Source of the DNA: Glandiceps talaboti
Taxonomy: Eukaryota > Hemichordata > Enteropneusta > Spengelidae
Assembly: GCF_964340395.1 (NCBI RefSeq)
Contig: NC_135568.1
Location: 4,933,079 to 4,968,078, forward strand
Length of the DNA: 35,000 nt
Direction of reading: 5' to 3'
Shown here: piece by piece, positions 1-12,434 of the stretch
How positions within the stretch are numbered: the first letter of the stretch is position 1
How the letters are laid out: every line of letters begins with the position of its first letter
Made by a program: the position numbers and the translations under genes
Notes under the pieces: generated by a model
What the model was told of the DNA's origin: nothing
The model's input: only the letters and a program-made list of their open reading frames with translations
The model's database searches: none

Positions 1-1345
1 GTGATTTACATGAAGTTCACACATTCAGAAAAAGCTTGACTAAAGATTTGCATAAAGTTCCCAAATTAGGAAAGCTTTACACTGATTTACATAAATTCCA
101 AAATTAGGATAAAATATAATTGCTAATTTACATAAATTTTCCAAATTAGGAAGCAACTTGACTGCTGATTTGCATGAAGTTCCCAAATTTGGAAAAAGCT
201 TGATTTGCATAAATGTCCTAAATTAGGGGGAAAAAACATGATTGCTAATTAAACATGATTGCTAATTTGCCTAAATTTTCTAAATTAAGAAGCTCGCTTG
301 ACTTAAAATACCCATAATTAGGAATTGAACTTGACTGCTGCTTTTTTGCACAAGTTCTCAAATTGGGAAAAAAATATACACTACTGATTTGCATAAATTT
401 CCCAAATTAGGAAAATGTGTCGATTAACTTGAAAATATTTCCCAAATTAGAAAAAAATTTGCCTGCTACTTTGAATATATAGTTTGGAATCTGAACGCTG
501 TTCTTCTGCAAGATGTATGCCAGCCTTTAAAGCAAGGACTCAAGCTAAATAAATCAATAGACATCAGCGACCCAAGAACAGCATGGGGTCTTTGAAAAAG
601 TGACAGACACAGCAAATGAATGAAGTGACTCGTGGTCTGGTTATGTTTATATGTCAGTTTGTATTGCAAGGAACAGACGCTGAACAAATTGAATAGTTTT
701 AATTGGTTAGCAACAAGACCAATAGGTTATTTATAGTGGAAATAATTATAGCATAGTTGTGTAGTAGAGACCTTTTCCGCAAGGCATACTTCATTTACAC
801 AGGCAATGCAGCAAATAGTGCATAAATCACTGTGTTCAACTCAGCTGTGTTGACAACCATTCATTGCTGTAAGGTCATAAGGTCATGACCTTACAGGTCA
901 GACTTTAAACCTTCTGGTGTTGAAGAGCTGTACACTTCAATAACAGCTACTTTGTTTGATTGTCCAGAATTTGTTGGTAGTCTCATAAAAATAGCTACCA
1001 CTGGAATTGGATTGACACCAAGATCTGGACTAATGATTTGCATAAATTTCCCTAAATTGGAAAAAAGTTTGACACTACTGATTTGCATAAATTTCCCAAA
1101 TTAGGAAAATCTTGATGCAACTGATTTGCATAAATTTCCAAAATTACAGAAAAGATGCTAATTTGCTTAAATTTTCCAAATTAGGAAGTAAACATGACTT
1201 CATTTGCATAGATTTTCCAAATTAGGAAGCAAACTGTGACTTCATTTGCCTAAATTTTCCAAATTAGGAAAAAACTGGAACTGCTGATTTGCATAAATTC
1301 CCAAAATTAGGAAGCAAACTCAACTGCTACTTTGTTCAAAATTCA
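1..1345. repeat. Degenerate AT-rich minisatellite in two blocks (1-475 and 1029-1345)
   Basis: A loosely conserved unit, about 40-55 bp, built around TTTGCATAAATTTCCCAAAT followed by TAGGAA and a CTTGACTGCTGA-like spacer, recurs across both blocks. Positions 476-1028 between the blocks are non-repetitive. Exact ATTTGCAT octamers occur at 46, 168, 203, 387, 1036, 1081, 1124, 1202 and 1287. Confidence 0.85.
872..900. promoter_or_regulatory. Cluster of four AGGTCA half-sites including a perfect AGGTCATGACCT palindrome
   Basis: AGGTCA at 872-877, a perfect IR0 palindrome AGGTCATGACCT at 880-891 (half-sites back to back, the thyroid-receptor palindrome arrangement) and AGGTCA at 895-900. The first two same-strand half-sites also form a DR2. 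It sits in the unique spacer of the minisatellite upstream of the first visible desaturase exon. The motif is seen directly; receptor binding is inference. Confidence 0.45.
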
Positions 1346-1568
1346 AAAATTAGAAAAAGGTACAGAACCTGTAGTATTCTACTTTATACTAAAATATCAT
1401 GGAAATATTTATCAGACTATCAACTGTTAATAAAAATGCCAGAAGATAAGTTTTAATGAAGGCATGTGTCAACATTCACTTTATATTAGAATAGTTTAAT
1501 TGAGGTTTTATGGATTATTACCCAAATAAAAAAAGTATATAACTTCATCGTGTGTCACATTAAAGTTT

Positions 1569-1770
1569 CCATATGGATGAGGATTGGCTACTTATTTGGG
1601 ATTTTTAATTTTTAAACCAATTTTATCATGGCTTCCTACTTGAAAAATCAATGTGAAACAACATATGTCAAGTCCTTGTTTGTAACTCAAAAAATTGCAA
1701 ATTCATAAACATGCAAAATCTTTGTTATTATATGTACAATAACAAACATTTCACTCATTCTTTAACTTTT
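1569..1770. mobile_element. Degraded partial copy of the MITE family also seen at 23886-24228
   Basis: Shares in order CATATGGATGA, TTCCTACTTGAAAAA, CAAGTC then TGTTTGTAACTCA, and GTACAATAACAAA with the element near 23.9 kb. The right arm has diverged or is missing. Confidence 0.6.
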
Positions 1771-1923
1771 TGCAATGTATTGACTAAAATGACAACAGAA
1801 CTCTGTAACCAAACCATAGTGTATCTTAGAAATGAAAATCTTGCAAGGTTTAATGTGAAAAATCTTGTCAAAAACAGTATGCAGGGATTTCACTTTTTAA
1901 TGGAAATTAGCCTGTCTATGTTG

Positions 1924-1995
1924 CTGATCAGTGTCTATGATAGCTGTCACCACCATTCATTAGTGTAAGTGAGAGCTATCATTGACACAGATCAG
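1924..1995. repeat. 72-bp hairpin with 22-bp near-perfect arms
   Basis: Arm CTGATCAGTGTCTATGATAG then CT (1924-1945) pairs with 1974-1995 with two mismatches around a 28-nt loop. It could be a small foldback element, or a hairpin RNA if transcribed. Confidence 0.6.
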
Positions 1996-2336
1996 TGTTG
2001 TAGATGGACTAAACGGAAATGGCAGCTAAAAACAAAAAACAAAATTACCAAGTATTTCACATATTCTAGCCATTCTGTTGACAGCACACTCAGTTGACTC
2101 ACAGTATGATTGATCATTCAATCACGTTAGCCGATAATAATTGATGTGGGAGAAATCATCAAATTATATTGCCAAAGTTTATTGAACTAAAAGGGGTCTA
2201 TAAAATTATCTTTATTGAGTTCAATGTTCCATTAGATTATAAAGACATACTGAATTGTTTATGAACTGTGCTATAAAAGATTACTTGGAACTGTACTTGT
2301 GGATATACGTGGTCATGCTGTTATCATGTTCTAGAG

Positions 2337-2409
2337 TAGCCTAGATTCTTTGCGCTTGTGAATTTCAATTATTACCCGTCTGTAGAGTCGGTGCAAAGGC
2401 TCTAGGCTA
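2337..2409. repeat. Small inverted repeat with TAGCCTAGA ends
   Basis: Left arm TAGCCTAGATTCTTTGCGC (2337-2355) and right arm 2391-2409 pair at 16 of 19 positions. It resembles a minimal foldback element. Confidence 0.5.
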
Positions 2410-2475
2410 GTTCTAGAGGGGCCAGATTGGCTACTGGGTTGAGGGCATTGAACTACCTAACATCTACAATCATAC

Positions 2476-2488
2476 CGCCACCTAGTGG
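2476..2488 (-). promoter_or_regulatory. CTCF-like motif
   Basis: On the minus strand reads CCACTAGGTGGCG, matching the vertebrate and bilaterian CTCF core CCACYAGRKGGCG. Confidence 0.4.
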
Positions 2489-3102
2489 TCAGCTATAACT
2501 ATGGAGTTTGCCATTCTGATGAAGACTGTTTGCGTAGACCAATACGGATTGAAAGCTCAATGCTAAAAACTTTGAACTGTTTGTGTATAACCGATGTAAA
2601 TCATGGGCTGAAGTTTATTTATTTATTACAATGCCAGCTATTTCTGTGTAGATATAGAAAAATTTCAGCCCCACATATACATACTACGGTTTTTGAAAAT
2701 GATTGTTGATCTTAGCGAGCACTCTGTTCGGTTGATTATCACTAATATTAACTGCATAAGGTAATAAATTTTAATTGTTAGATAATTATTGTTGATGGTA
2801 GCCAACACCCCACTCTGAAAGGTAACCTTAATTTGAACTGTAGACTTTAATATGGACACATTTATCATGTTGTAGAGGAGCCAGGCCAGCCACTGTGATA
2901 TGATAGATTTGTTTATTATTGTTGTCATAAACTAGAGTGTAGCATTTACAATGTGAACAAAATCTCAACACTGCATATACAAAAAAACCCACAGTTCTTT
3001 CAATTATTATATTATTGTCCATAATAGCAAACATCTTATAGGCTTCCAATGACTTGTATGTTCATTATACAGCATTGCAGCAGGCAATACCCTTTGGTGA
3101 AA

Positions 3103-3139
3103 GGGGGGGGGGGAGGAGGAGGTAGTAGAGGGGAGGGGG
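3103..3139 (+). repeat. G-rich tract with G11 run
   Basis: Eleven G residues at 3103-3113 followed by AGG/GGGA repeats. Potentially quadruplex-forming and prone to length change. Confidence 0.7.
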
Positions 3140-3643
3140 ATTGACACTGTCAGTGGGCTGTCTCTATGTTTTGTATATTTATACTGGGCTATAGCATTGT
3201 GATATAGTTTACTACATTATTACAGTACAAATGTGTTATGCATGAAGAAACAAACTGTAATTTCAATTGTTCATGTTTATTTTATTGCACTGATTCTTAG
3301 TATTACAAGCCATAAATCCTTCCCACCATAAATATTTATTACCTGTCTCAAGAGGGCGCTCTCAGCTGCTTCTGGCTGATCTGTATCTGTCACTCTTTTT
3401 TTAACTGTCACTGTCTTGAATGTTCTTTTCAAACCTACTTTGTCTAGATTCATTTTAGAGTGAAATATCTTGTCTTGAACCTAAAAATATAACTTTATAA
3501 CTAAAAATATAAAGTAAAAATTGTCATTTATAAAATTTAATATGAGTTACCCAAGAGCCAAAAACCAGAGTCCATGAACATTTTTCTTCTCGTATAATAT
3601 TTCCATGCATTGATTTCCACTGTTGTTTATTTTGCCATTCCAG

Positions 3644-3739
3644 GATCCGTTTACAGCATTCCATCCGGATAAAGAATTTGTCGGTAAATTCCTGAAATCT
3701 TTGTATATTGGTGATTTGGTTCCTGATGAACAAAAAGTG
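3644..3739 (+). CDS. FADS exon a: linker after cytochrome b5 domain
   Basis: 32 codons beginning [17 protein letters not shown] and ending PDEQKV. They match the segment that follows the cytochrome b5 domain in FADS proteins (AFHPD, then VGKFLK, then IGEL-like). The acceptor is the CAG at 3641-3643 and the donor is GTAAGT at 3740. Phase 0 at both ends. An upstream exon is required, but none with a cytochrome b5 signature was found between 1 and 3643. Confidence 0.93.
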
Positions 3740-4273
3740 GTAAGTAACCTTCACCTGTCCCAGGTTTCTGATAAGAAGAGTGAAATATTCAAATCAATAA
3801 AAGTAGATTAAAAGATTATTAAATATAGATTGAAAAAGGGAGTGATTGATGGCAGTGATGTAACCTACCACAGTGGTTAGTGGCTTCAACAAGATACCAC
3901 AGGCACATACTAAAACTAGTATTATTGTGGCATATAGATTACTTGGTTAATAATATCATATCAGTGATTTTATGATACAACCACACTGTAATAGATAGTG
4001 CAAACATTGGAAGACCATCAGCAAAAATGTCCACTTGAAGTCTACACAATAGAACATGTAACTACATTGGTATTCCCATAGACTGAACCATTCTGTCATG
4101 GCTAGTAAGACGTAATCTAGAAATCTTGTAGGTCTAAATTCATGTAATGAGATATCAGAGACACCACCCTACTGTGAGTGTAATTAGTAACATAAATTGG
4201 TAAGTTAATGTTAGCAGTAACAGCACCCTTAAAAATGAAGTTGTTGTTGTTGTTGTTGTTGTTGTTGTTGAAG

Positions 4274-4312
<39 letters not shown>

Positions 4313-7300
4313 GTTTGTTTGTTTATTTATTAATAAAGTGTTGTATATGGACTTATCAAATGATATATACAGTGCTTAGTACAGTATACATATAAAAGTG
4401 ACATCATTCAAGATAATGGCTGTGGCAGGAGGTTAATAACTAGCCACATCAAGCCTTCTGGAATACAAGACACAAAAATACACAAAATTAAAATGAATAA
4501 CTTAACTTATTTTTCTTATAATTCATTTTGTTTCAGGCAGAGGTAGTATCAGATTTCCGAGATCTCCGTAAGACAGCAGAGAAGATGGAATTATTTGATG
4601 CTAATCTCTGGTTCTTTGCTGCTCACCTTGGTCATATTATTTTGCTAGAAATATTAGCTTGGTTAAATATGTGGTATTTTGGTGTCAGCTGGGTTACCTT
4701 TATTAGCACTGCTTGTATTCTTACTATTATGCAGGTAGGAATCTATTTATTTTATTTTAGTATTAACCACAAAAGTTGCCAGATGGAGGGGGAGCTGGGT
4801 GGGGAGGGGGGTGAGGTGATGGTGGTGGGGTTGTGCAAATGATAAGTTTGCATTTACTACTATATTGTTTTCATTATTATAATAAATTACTTCATATGGA
4901 GAATAAGAAACGAAGATTTTCTAAGAAGTTGCTTCTTTTTTTTCACATTCGCATCATTTTGTACATCTTTAAGATCAATGTGGTCTGTCAACTCTATCAT
5001 ACTCATCAGTATTCCCACTAAGGCTTATTTGCATACTACTTGTGCAAGGTCTCTGTCTCCCCTTGCAGTCAAATTTCATGTTTTGCGCAACCTTATATCC
5101 AAGTATCAAGAATGAAACAGAAACTATATACAAATAAAGTATAATTAATGATTGAATGAAAGATTGTCATAGAGTTTTATTTCTCTCTATTCGGCATCCA
5201 AGAGTAGGTAAAAAGTGTTAGCTTCATATTGCAAATAAATATATGATTTTGCTTCCGGCCTTCGACCAAAAGGGGATACCCCTTATACACCATCCCCCAA
5301 CGTCCACGCAAGTGTGGTCACCATGTCACCCTTTCCATCCCCCCCCCCCCCCAGCGTCCACGCAAGTGTGGTCACCATGTCACCCTTTCCATTTTTCCCT
5401 TCTCCTTAAATTGGTCAGTCTAAACTTAGAGGGAACGCTGATACTCACACTAACTTCTTTAAAGACCCACTAGCTTTTAATAACTGCAATAATTTATTTT
5501 CAACTTCTTTATGTTGTACTCACAGAATCATACATTATCACTCAGTTTATCAAACCCTTTTAGTCTTTTCGATATTACTTTACTTGTGAAGCAGAAACAT
5601 ACTTCAGTAATAAATTGTGGAAATGAAAATTGTAAATTCAATATTACAACCAGGAAATACTATTTCCTTGTAAACAAATTTTATATTAGTTCTAGACTCA
5701 GAGAATATATAGACTAGATTATAGGTTATTTATGCTCAAGAGTTCGAGACCAAAAAATGTTATTTCCTTGTTCAAAAATCAAATTTCATATTAGTTCCAA
5801 ACTCAGAGAATACATAGTTGGTAAATTATTCATATTCTGACTTCGGACCAAAAAAAAAAAAAAAAAAAGAAAAAAAGTTATAGATAGCCATCACCACCTC
5901 TCAATATGTTGTTACATTTCATCTGCATAAAATTCTACTTTTTCTCTGTGTCATAGTTCATATTATGTTTTTCTATCATTACATTTTAGCATTCAAAACA
6001 TAATGACTTAATTTCTTGCCTTCTTCACACTTTGACATATTTTTTTCTTGCTTTCTTTTTTTCCATGCTGTCTTTGTCTCTAGAGTTTTTGTCTCACATC
6101 ATCTACATCATCTTTAGTGACACAAGAATGGCATGGTAAGATTTTAATACAAATGCTATCATTTTAAAGACAAACTAAAAATAATTCAAACCTTAAGATT
6201 TTTCCTGATTTCATTTATTGTGTAAACTAAGGGACTCTCTCACAATGTCACTTCGTTCATTTAGGGGGAGGAGGGGTCTGCCATCAATGCGATGGCTGAA
6301 CTTCATTTTCGCATTTCTAACCAAATATTTCTAATTTTGTGTTGGTTAGAAGTGTGAAAATGAAGTTCAACAATGCATTGACACCAGACCCCTTCCTTCC
6401 CTAAATGAATAAAGTTTGCTTATTGAGCTTGTGTGGCATCGGTGTGATCGTTGCTAAGGGAACAAAAACATTAATGTTTTAGTCATATTTTAAAACAAAA
6501 GACAATTTTCAGGATTTTCTTATTTGGTTTATGGCATGATTATTAACTGAAGTGGACTTGACTTGTTAAGTTTCATTGCACTGGTGTGTCTCTGATCAAA
6601 CTTAGTGACTGTAATCACTGATCAAACAGGCAGATAACTTGTTATACTGCCCTCAAGTGTTCAAATAGTGTTCAACACTTTAAGCCTGTCATTTTCACAA
6701 GTGCACAGTTCTTGTCAAGTGACTTCAAGTAGCTCATTAGCCATGGCAGAACACAAATGGTACTTTATAGTAAAGTAGTGTATTGACTTTAACATACAGT
6801 TGGTGATAGTGAATGTTATATGGAAAGTGGGTAGATATGAATTATAACCACTTGACTAGTCTAGAGAATAAATAGCTATATGGCTTGACAATATCGTTCG
6901 CCAGAGTCCTATATTCCTGAACTGGAAACAGAGTTCCTCTTTTTGAAATATGTGTGTTAATATTGAAATATTTTCAAGTCCACAAGTCTCCCATTCTTTA
7001 AATCATTACATAATCAGTGGTAGCCTAGGTGGGCTATCAGCTGCAAAATATGGTAGCCCCATAACAAAAATTGGTAGCCTAAGTGGGCTATCAGCTGCAC
7101 ATTATGGTAGCCCCATGACAAGAATTGGTAGCCTAAGTGGGCTATCAGCTGCAAATTATGGTAGCCCCATGACAAGAATTGGTAGCCTAAGTGGGCTATC
7201 AGCTGCAAATTATGGTAGTCCCATGACAAGGTAGTCTGTGGGCATAGGACTAATTTTGAGCCTTGCCTGGTATTGTCGAGTCAGGTATGTCTAGTCTCTG

Positions 7301-10300
7301 GGTACCAATTGACAGTCTACTTGCATATTACTGCATTGGAACATATTATGTAATTTATGAAACATCTGATGGTGTAGTCTAAGGTGGGGATGCAGGTGGG
7401 GGTGGGAGGTACCAGTTGCCAGCTCTTGTAGGGGTGTGTGGCCAATAATGCCAACCCCCAAAACCCATACCTCATTTTACACTATGACAGTCTTTCAGAA
7501 GGTCAAATTTTAGACCAAAATACATTTTTAGTAGTTCCATATTAAAGAAATTGTGGATTGCAAAATGTAGTTTTCACTCTTGTATTATTTTTCCTCAGGA
7601 GGCAACATTTTAGGCGCAATTAATAGCACAGTTATGATTTGGTAGAGAATGGACCACATTTTAGACAAAGTAAAATTGAAAATAACCTCTTCAGCATGAA
7701 AAAAAACAAACACCATTTTAGACCAAAAGCACTCAAAAGAGCAGCACATAATGAAATAGGGAGATAGCAGAAATAAAGGTCATTGACCTTTTATATCACA
7801 ATCTAAAATTTTATAGAATACAGACAGGATAATATTTGGTCTAAATTTATTCATTTCAATGTTTTTTCATATCTATCTGTGTTCTCTAGGCACAAGCTGG
7901 ATGGTTACAGCATGACCTAGGTCATTTATCTGTATTCACAAAGTCAAAGGTCAACCACTGGGTTCACAAAGCTGTCATTGGAGGAATTAAGGTGAGATTA
8001 TTGGATTTGTTTAATGGTTAATTTACAATTATGTGTCAAATACTATAAATAATGGAATCCCTTGATTTTTTAGATTTTTGATGTGCATCTAGATGCCAGT
8101 AACTTTGAACTGTTTACTGTTGTTTGGTAAGATTGACAGTGTTGTTGTTGGATCAGCAGTACATGTAACACATTGATAAACTATACACAACACAAGTTGA
8201 ACACATTTGGACACTAAATATAGAATTTAGATCTGTGACATTTTATTTAACGTCAACACAGGGGGGGGGGGGGGAAATATGTCATTAGTTCTACAGTGCT
8301 CAAAATTTTATTCAAAACATTCAATCACCATTTACTCTTCCGTATTTTACTAGTGTGCAATTATATCATAATATATCAAACAGAAAATATGGTCGTTCTA
8401 CGTCAGCCCGTCCTTACATCACTGGCTGTGAAGTGACTGAAATATGAGTCAAAATGTTCAAAGTTGTCATTAGTCTTTCCAATTTTTTCACAACTCATGT
8501 TTGCACAGGTATTACAATATTGTACTAATATGTTATTTTTTTAATTTAAAAATTTTTTTTTTTATTTATTTATTTATTTTTTACTTTTTAAAATTTTTTT
8601 TTAATGTGTTTATGTATGTTCTTGTACCACAACCAATAATCTCAGTCCAGACTGGCCATATTACGTACTCAATTTACTCCATGCCTATCCCCAGTCTAGT
8701 CAAGGTAGTTGTTCGATCACATATAGAAATTAATTAGAAGAACAAGATAAAAGACGTGTATTTCTTTTTTCCTTCCTCTGAAATAAAAAACAAAAAAAGT
8801 CATGTCATCTGGTCGACTTTTGTGAGTAAAATCTAATGATAAGCTTGTGAAATTTGTTAAGTTACGTTTTTTATCAATTATGTATTATGATATCATATAG
8901 AAACTTATACAGCAATTTTTACCATCAGAAGTATTGTGTTACTCATTGACTATTCATTACCCAACCGGTCAAAGGTCAAAGGTCATTGGTGCAATGACAT
9001 GACAAGTCTTGCATAACAAGTCTTCTATAACCATTACTCATCATAAAACTAAATGTAGTCTTTTCTCAAATCATGTCTGTTTTCCTGGATTTTAGGCTGC
9101 GTCAGCCTCATGGTGGAACTTCCGTCATTTCCAACACCATGCCAAGCCTAATATCATCAGCAAAGATCCGGATGTCAGCGTACCTTACCTGTTTCTACTA
9201 GGAGAAAAGATGCCAGTCATGTGGGCCAAGAAGAAGAGAGGGTTTATGCCATACCAATGGCAACAAGATTATTTCTTTCTCTGTAAGTCTTAATCATTTG
9301 ATAAAATTTGATGTTAAACCAACTTGTAGGGTCTATGGTCTAATATGTCTGCACTGCAAATTTTGTTTTGTAGAAGACAATTTGCTATTTCTGTCAAATT
9401 TCTCTGTTTTGTTCTACTTAGTATGTACAATATGCTACATGTATAAATTGGTGTTATGTAATGTGTATTTATTTATAATGTTATACATTAATTAAACTAT
9501 TCTATATCATATTTCATTGTATGTTCAACAATGTATGATACTATTGTAACATGTTTTGCACTATCATAGGGATATTTAGTGTATGACCATACAGTGCTGT
9601 ATAGTGCTGTGCTGTGCTGTGCAGTGCTGTACTGTACTGTGCTGTACTGTGCTGTGCTGTGCTGTGCTGTACTATGCTGTATAGAGCTGTGCATTGCTGT
9701 GTTGTGCTGTGTTGTGCAGTGCTGTACTGTGCTTTGCTGTACTGTGCTGTATAGTGCTGTATAGTGCTGTGCTGTGCTGTGCTGTGCTGTACTATGCTGT
9801 ATAGAGCTGTGCATTGCTGTGTCGTGTTGTGCTGTGCTGTGTTGTGCAGTGCTGTACTGTACTGTGCTGTGCTGTGCTGTACTGTGCTGTATTGCTCTAC
9901 CGTATTGCTCTGTTCTATACTGAGCTCTGCTATGTTGTCTGTGTTGTATTGTACGACACTGTACTGTATTTGTAATGTACTGTACTGTACTGTACTGTAC
10001 TCTGCTGTATTGCACGGCTCTGTACTGTATTTGTAATGTACTGTACTGTACTGTACTGTACTCTGCTGTATTGCACGGCTCTGTACTGTATTTGTAATGT
10101 ACTGTACTGTACTGTACTGTACTGTACTCTGCTGTATTGCACAGCTCTGTACTGTATTTGTACTGTACTGTACTGTACTGTACTGTACTGTACTGTACTG
10201 TACTGTACTGTACTGTACTGTGCTGTGCCGTTCTGTGTTGTTCTGTTGTCTTGTACTCTACTGCACTGCTTTGTACTGTTCTGCTGTACTCCATTGCTGC

Positions 10301-11039
10301 ACTACACTTTTAACTAACTGTACTGCTAACTACATTGTAATGTTCTATATTAGACTAGAATATACTGGATAATATAAAGTATACATCATCTATCACCGAT
10401 GTTGCATTTTGATTGGCAAGAGAACTGCAAATAAATCCTAAACCTTAGATATATTTTATTTACTGAAGCATGTGGTCATTATAATTCCCTTTCTAGACAA
10501 ATCTCACAAAAATGAAAATTTCTGTAATAATTCCACCTTTCTATTTTATGTTCACAGTGGGACCACCATTACTTCTACCTATTGATTTCCATATTGAGAA
10601 TTTAAAATGTGTTTTCAAATGGAGGCTTTGGGGTGTAAGTATATAAATCAACATATGATACTCTGTGATTGGTCAGATTGTAGTCACATGACTAGAGTCC
10701 TCAATGTGATTGGCCAGATTGAAGTCAGATGACAAAGTACTCTGAATGTAATTGGTCAGTTCACAGTCACATGGCTAGAGTGTTCTGAATATGATTGGTC
10801 AATTTCAGTCTCATGACAATTAACCTGGATGGTCAGATTACAGGGACAGTATTTTCAATGTTCTTGGTTCAGTTGTAACCTCATACTGTCCATCCTGAAT
10901 ATTTAAAACAATTTGTGGTAAAATATCACTTGGCCTAGGAAGTATGTTTTTGAAGTTTTGTTTTAATGTTGACAAAATTTATTTCATTGTAACACTCAGT
11001 CAGGAGGTAGCTGAGTATTCTTCAAAAATGACTTCCCTG

Positions 11040-11134
<95 letters not shown>

Positions 11135-12011
11135 TAATAAGTGGTGTTGTTTATTGAGTATTTCAATATTGAATTAATTCGATGATAATACTTCCTTTTA
11201 CAGGACTTGGCATGGACTATATTCTTCTTTACCCGCTTCTTTATGATGTACACTCCATTCCTTGGGGGATGGGGTACATTTGGTCTGTACATGTTTGAAA
11301 GGTAAAACTATATCAGTGTCTTGGACAAATATTGAGTGATCAGTTATCAAATTAAGTGGACCAATCATAAAATATTTGTAAGCAAGTTAGATAGTTTAGT
11401 TTGTGTTATGATCAGCCCTCTATGTCAGGGCCAATGTTAATGACTAATGTCTAAGTATCTCAAAATTTCAAAATTTAGATTTATACTACCCTATTGCATG
11501 TAGATAGTAAAAATAGTTTTAAATTATTTAATATTTGGAAAAAAGTAGAGCATTTTAGCACAGCATACATTATTAAGACATCAACTAGAGACAGTTTGTA
11601 GCCAGCATCATAATTTTAGTCACACTTTTCCATCAACAAATGTTTATGCTGTTCAAGACTATAAAAAGTGTAAAAGTAATTTTCATTCCAGATGAAAAGA
11701 AATTTTTTTCAAATTTTTCAATTTTTTTACATTTATTTTTTCTTCTTCAGATTTTTAGAGAGTCACTGGTTTGTATGGGTAACTCAGATGAACCATCTAC
11801 CAATGGAGATTGATAAAGACCATGGTAAAGATTGGTTGTCTTTACAGCTACATGCTACTTGTAACGTTAAGCCATCATTCTTTAATGACTGGTTTACAGG
11901 ACATCTTAACTTCCAAATAGAACATCAGTAAGTAGAAATGTTATTGTCAATAGTTTTGTAGAGAATATTATACCTCCCATTGAAGATTGAATTAGTTTGT
12001 GTTTGTTTGTA

Positions 12012-12096
<85 letters not shown>

Positions 12097-12356
12097 GTGT
12101 GTGTATGTATGTATGTATGTATGTGTATGTGTGTATGTGTGTATGTATGTATGTATGTATGTATGTATGTATGTATGTATGTATGTATGTATGTATGTAT
12201 GTATGTTTGTGTGTGTATGTATGTATGTATGTATGTATGTATGTATGTGTGTGTGTGTTGTGTTGTGTGTGTTTGCGTGTATATGTGTGTGTGTGTGTGT
12301 GTGTAGGTGTGTGTGTGTATGTGTATATATGTGTGTGTAGGTAGGTAGGTAGGTAG

Positions 12357-12434
<78 letters not shown>

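Larger units (their letters stand above)
1346..3643. other. Non-coding stretch upstream of first visible desaturase exon
   Basis: No supported exon is present and no HPGG-encoding cytochrome b5 exon was found. The stretch holds the MITE fragment at 1569-1770, two hairpins, a CTCF-like motif and a G-rich tract. It is probably an intron of the desaturase gene. Confidence 0.6.

Noticed and set aside
1-3643. Cytochrome b5 exon of the desaturase
   Set aside because: Searched for an HPGG-encoding segment and family-like residues on the plus strand and found none; these exons are probably upstream of the window.
5740-5760. tRNA B-box-like GTTCGAGAC
   Set aside because: No matching A box or cloverleaf around it; it is part of a ~102-bp tandem duplication.
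7019-7231. CRISPR-like array
   Set aside because: Repeats are head-to-tail with no unique spacers, in an animal intron.
6950-7234. 94-codon frame with an 18-residue periodic repeat ([17 protein letters not shown])
   Set aside because: Arises from a 54-bp intronic minisatellite whose length is a multiple of three; the opposite strand is also open, and no start context or homology supports it.
9497-10372. Long open frames on both strands (up to 265 codons) through the CTGT-rich block
   Set aside because: They encode only low-complexity repeats such as Tyr-Ser-Thr-Val-Gln, and arise because the five-base repeat lacks stops in several frames.
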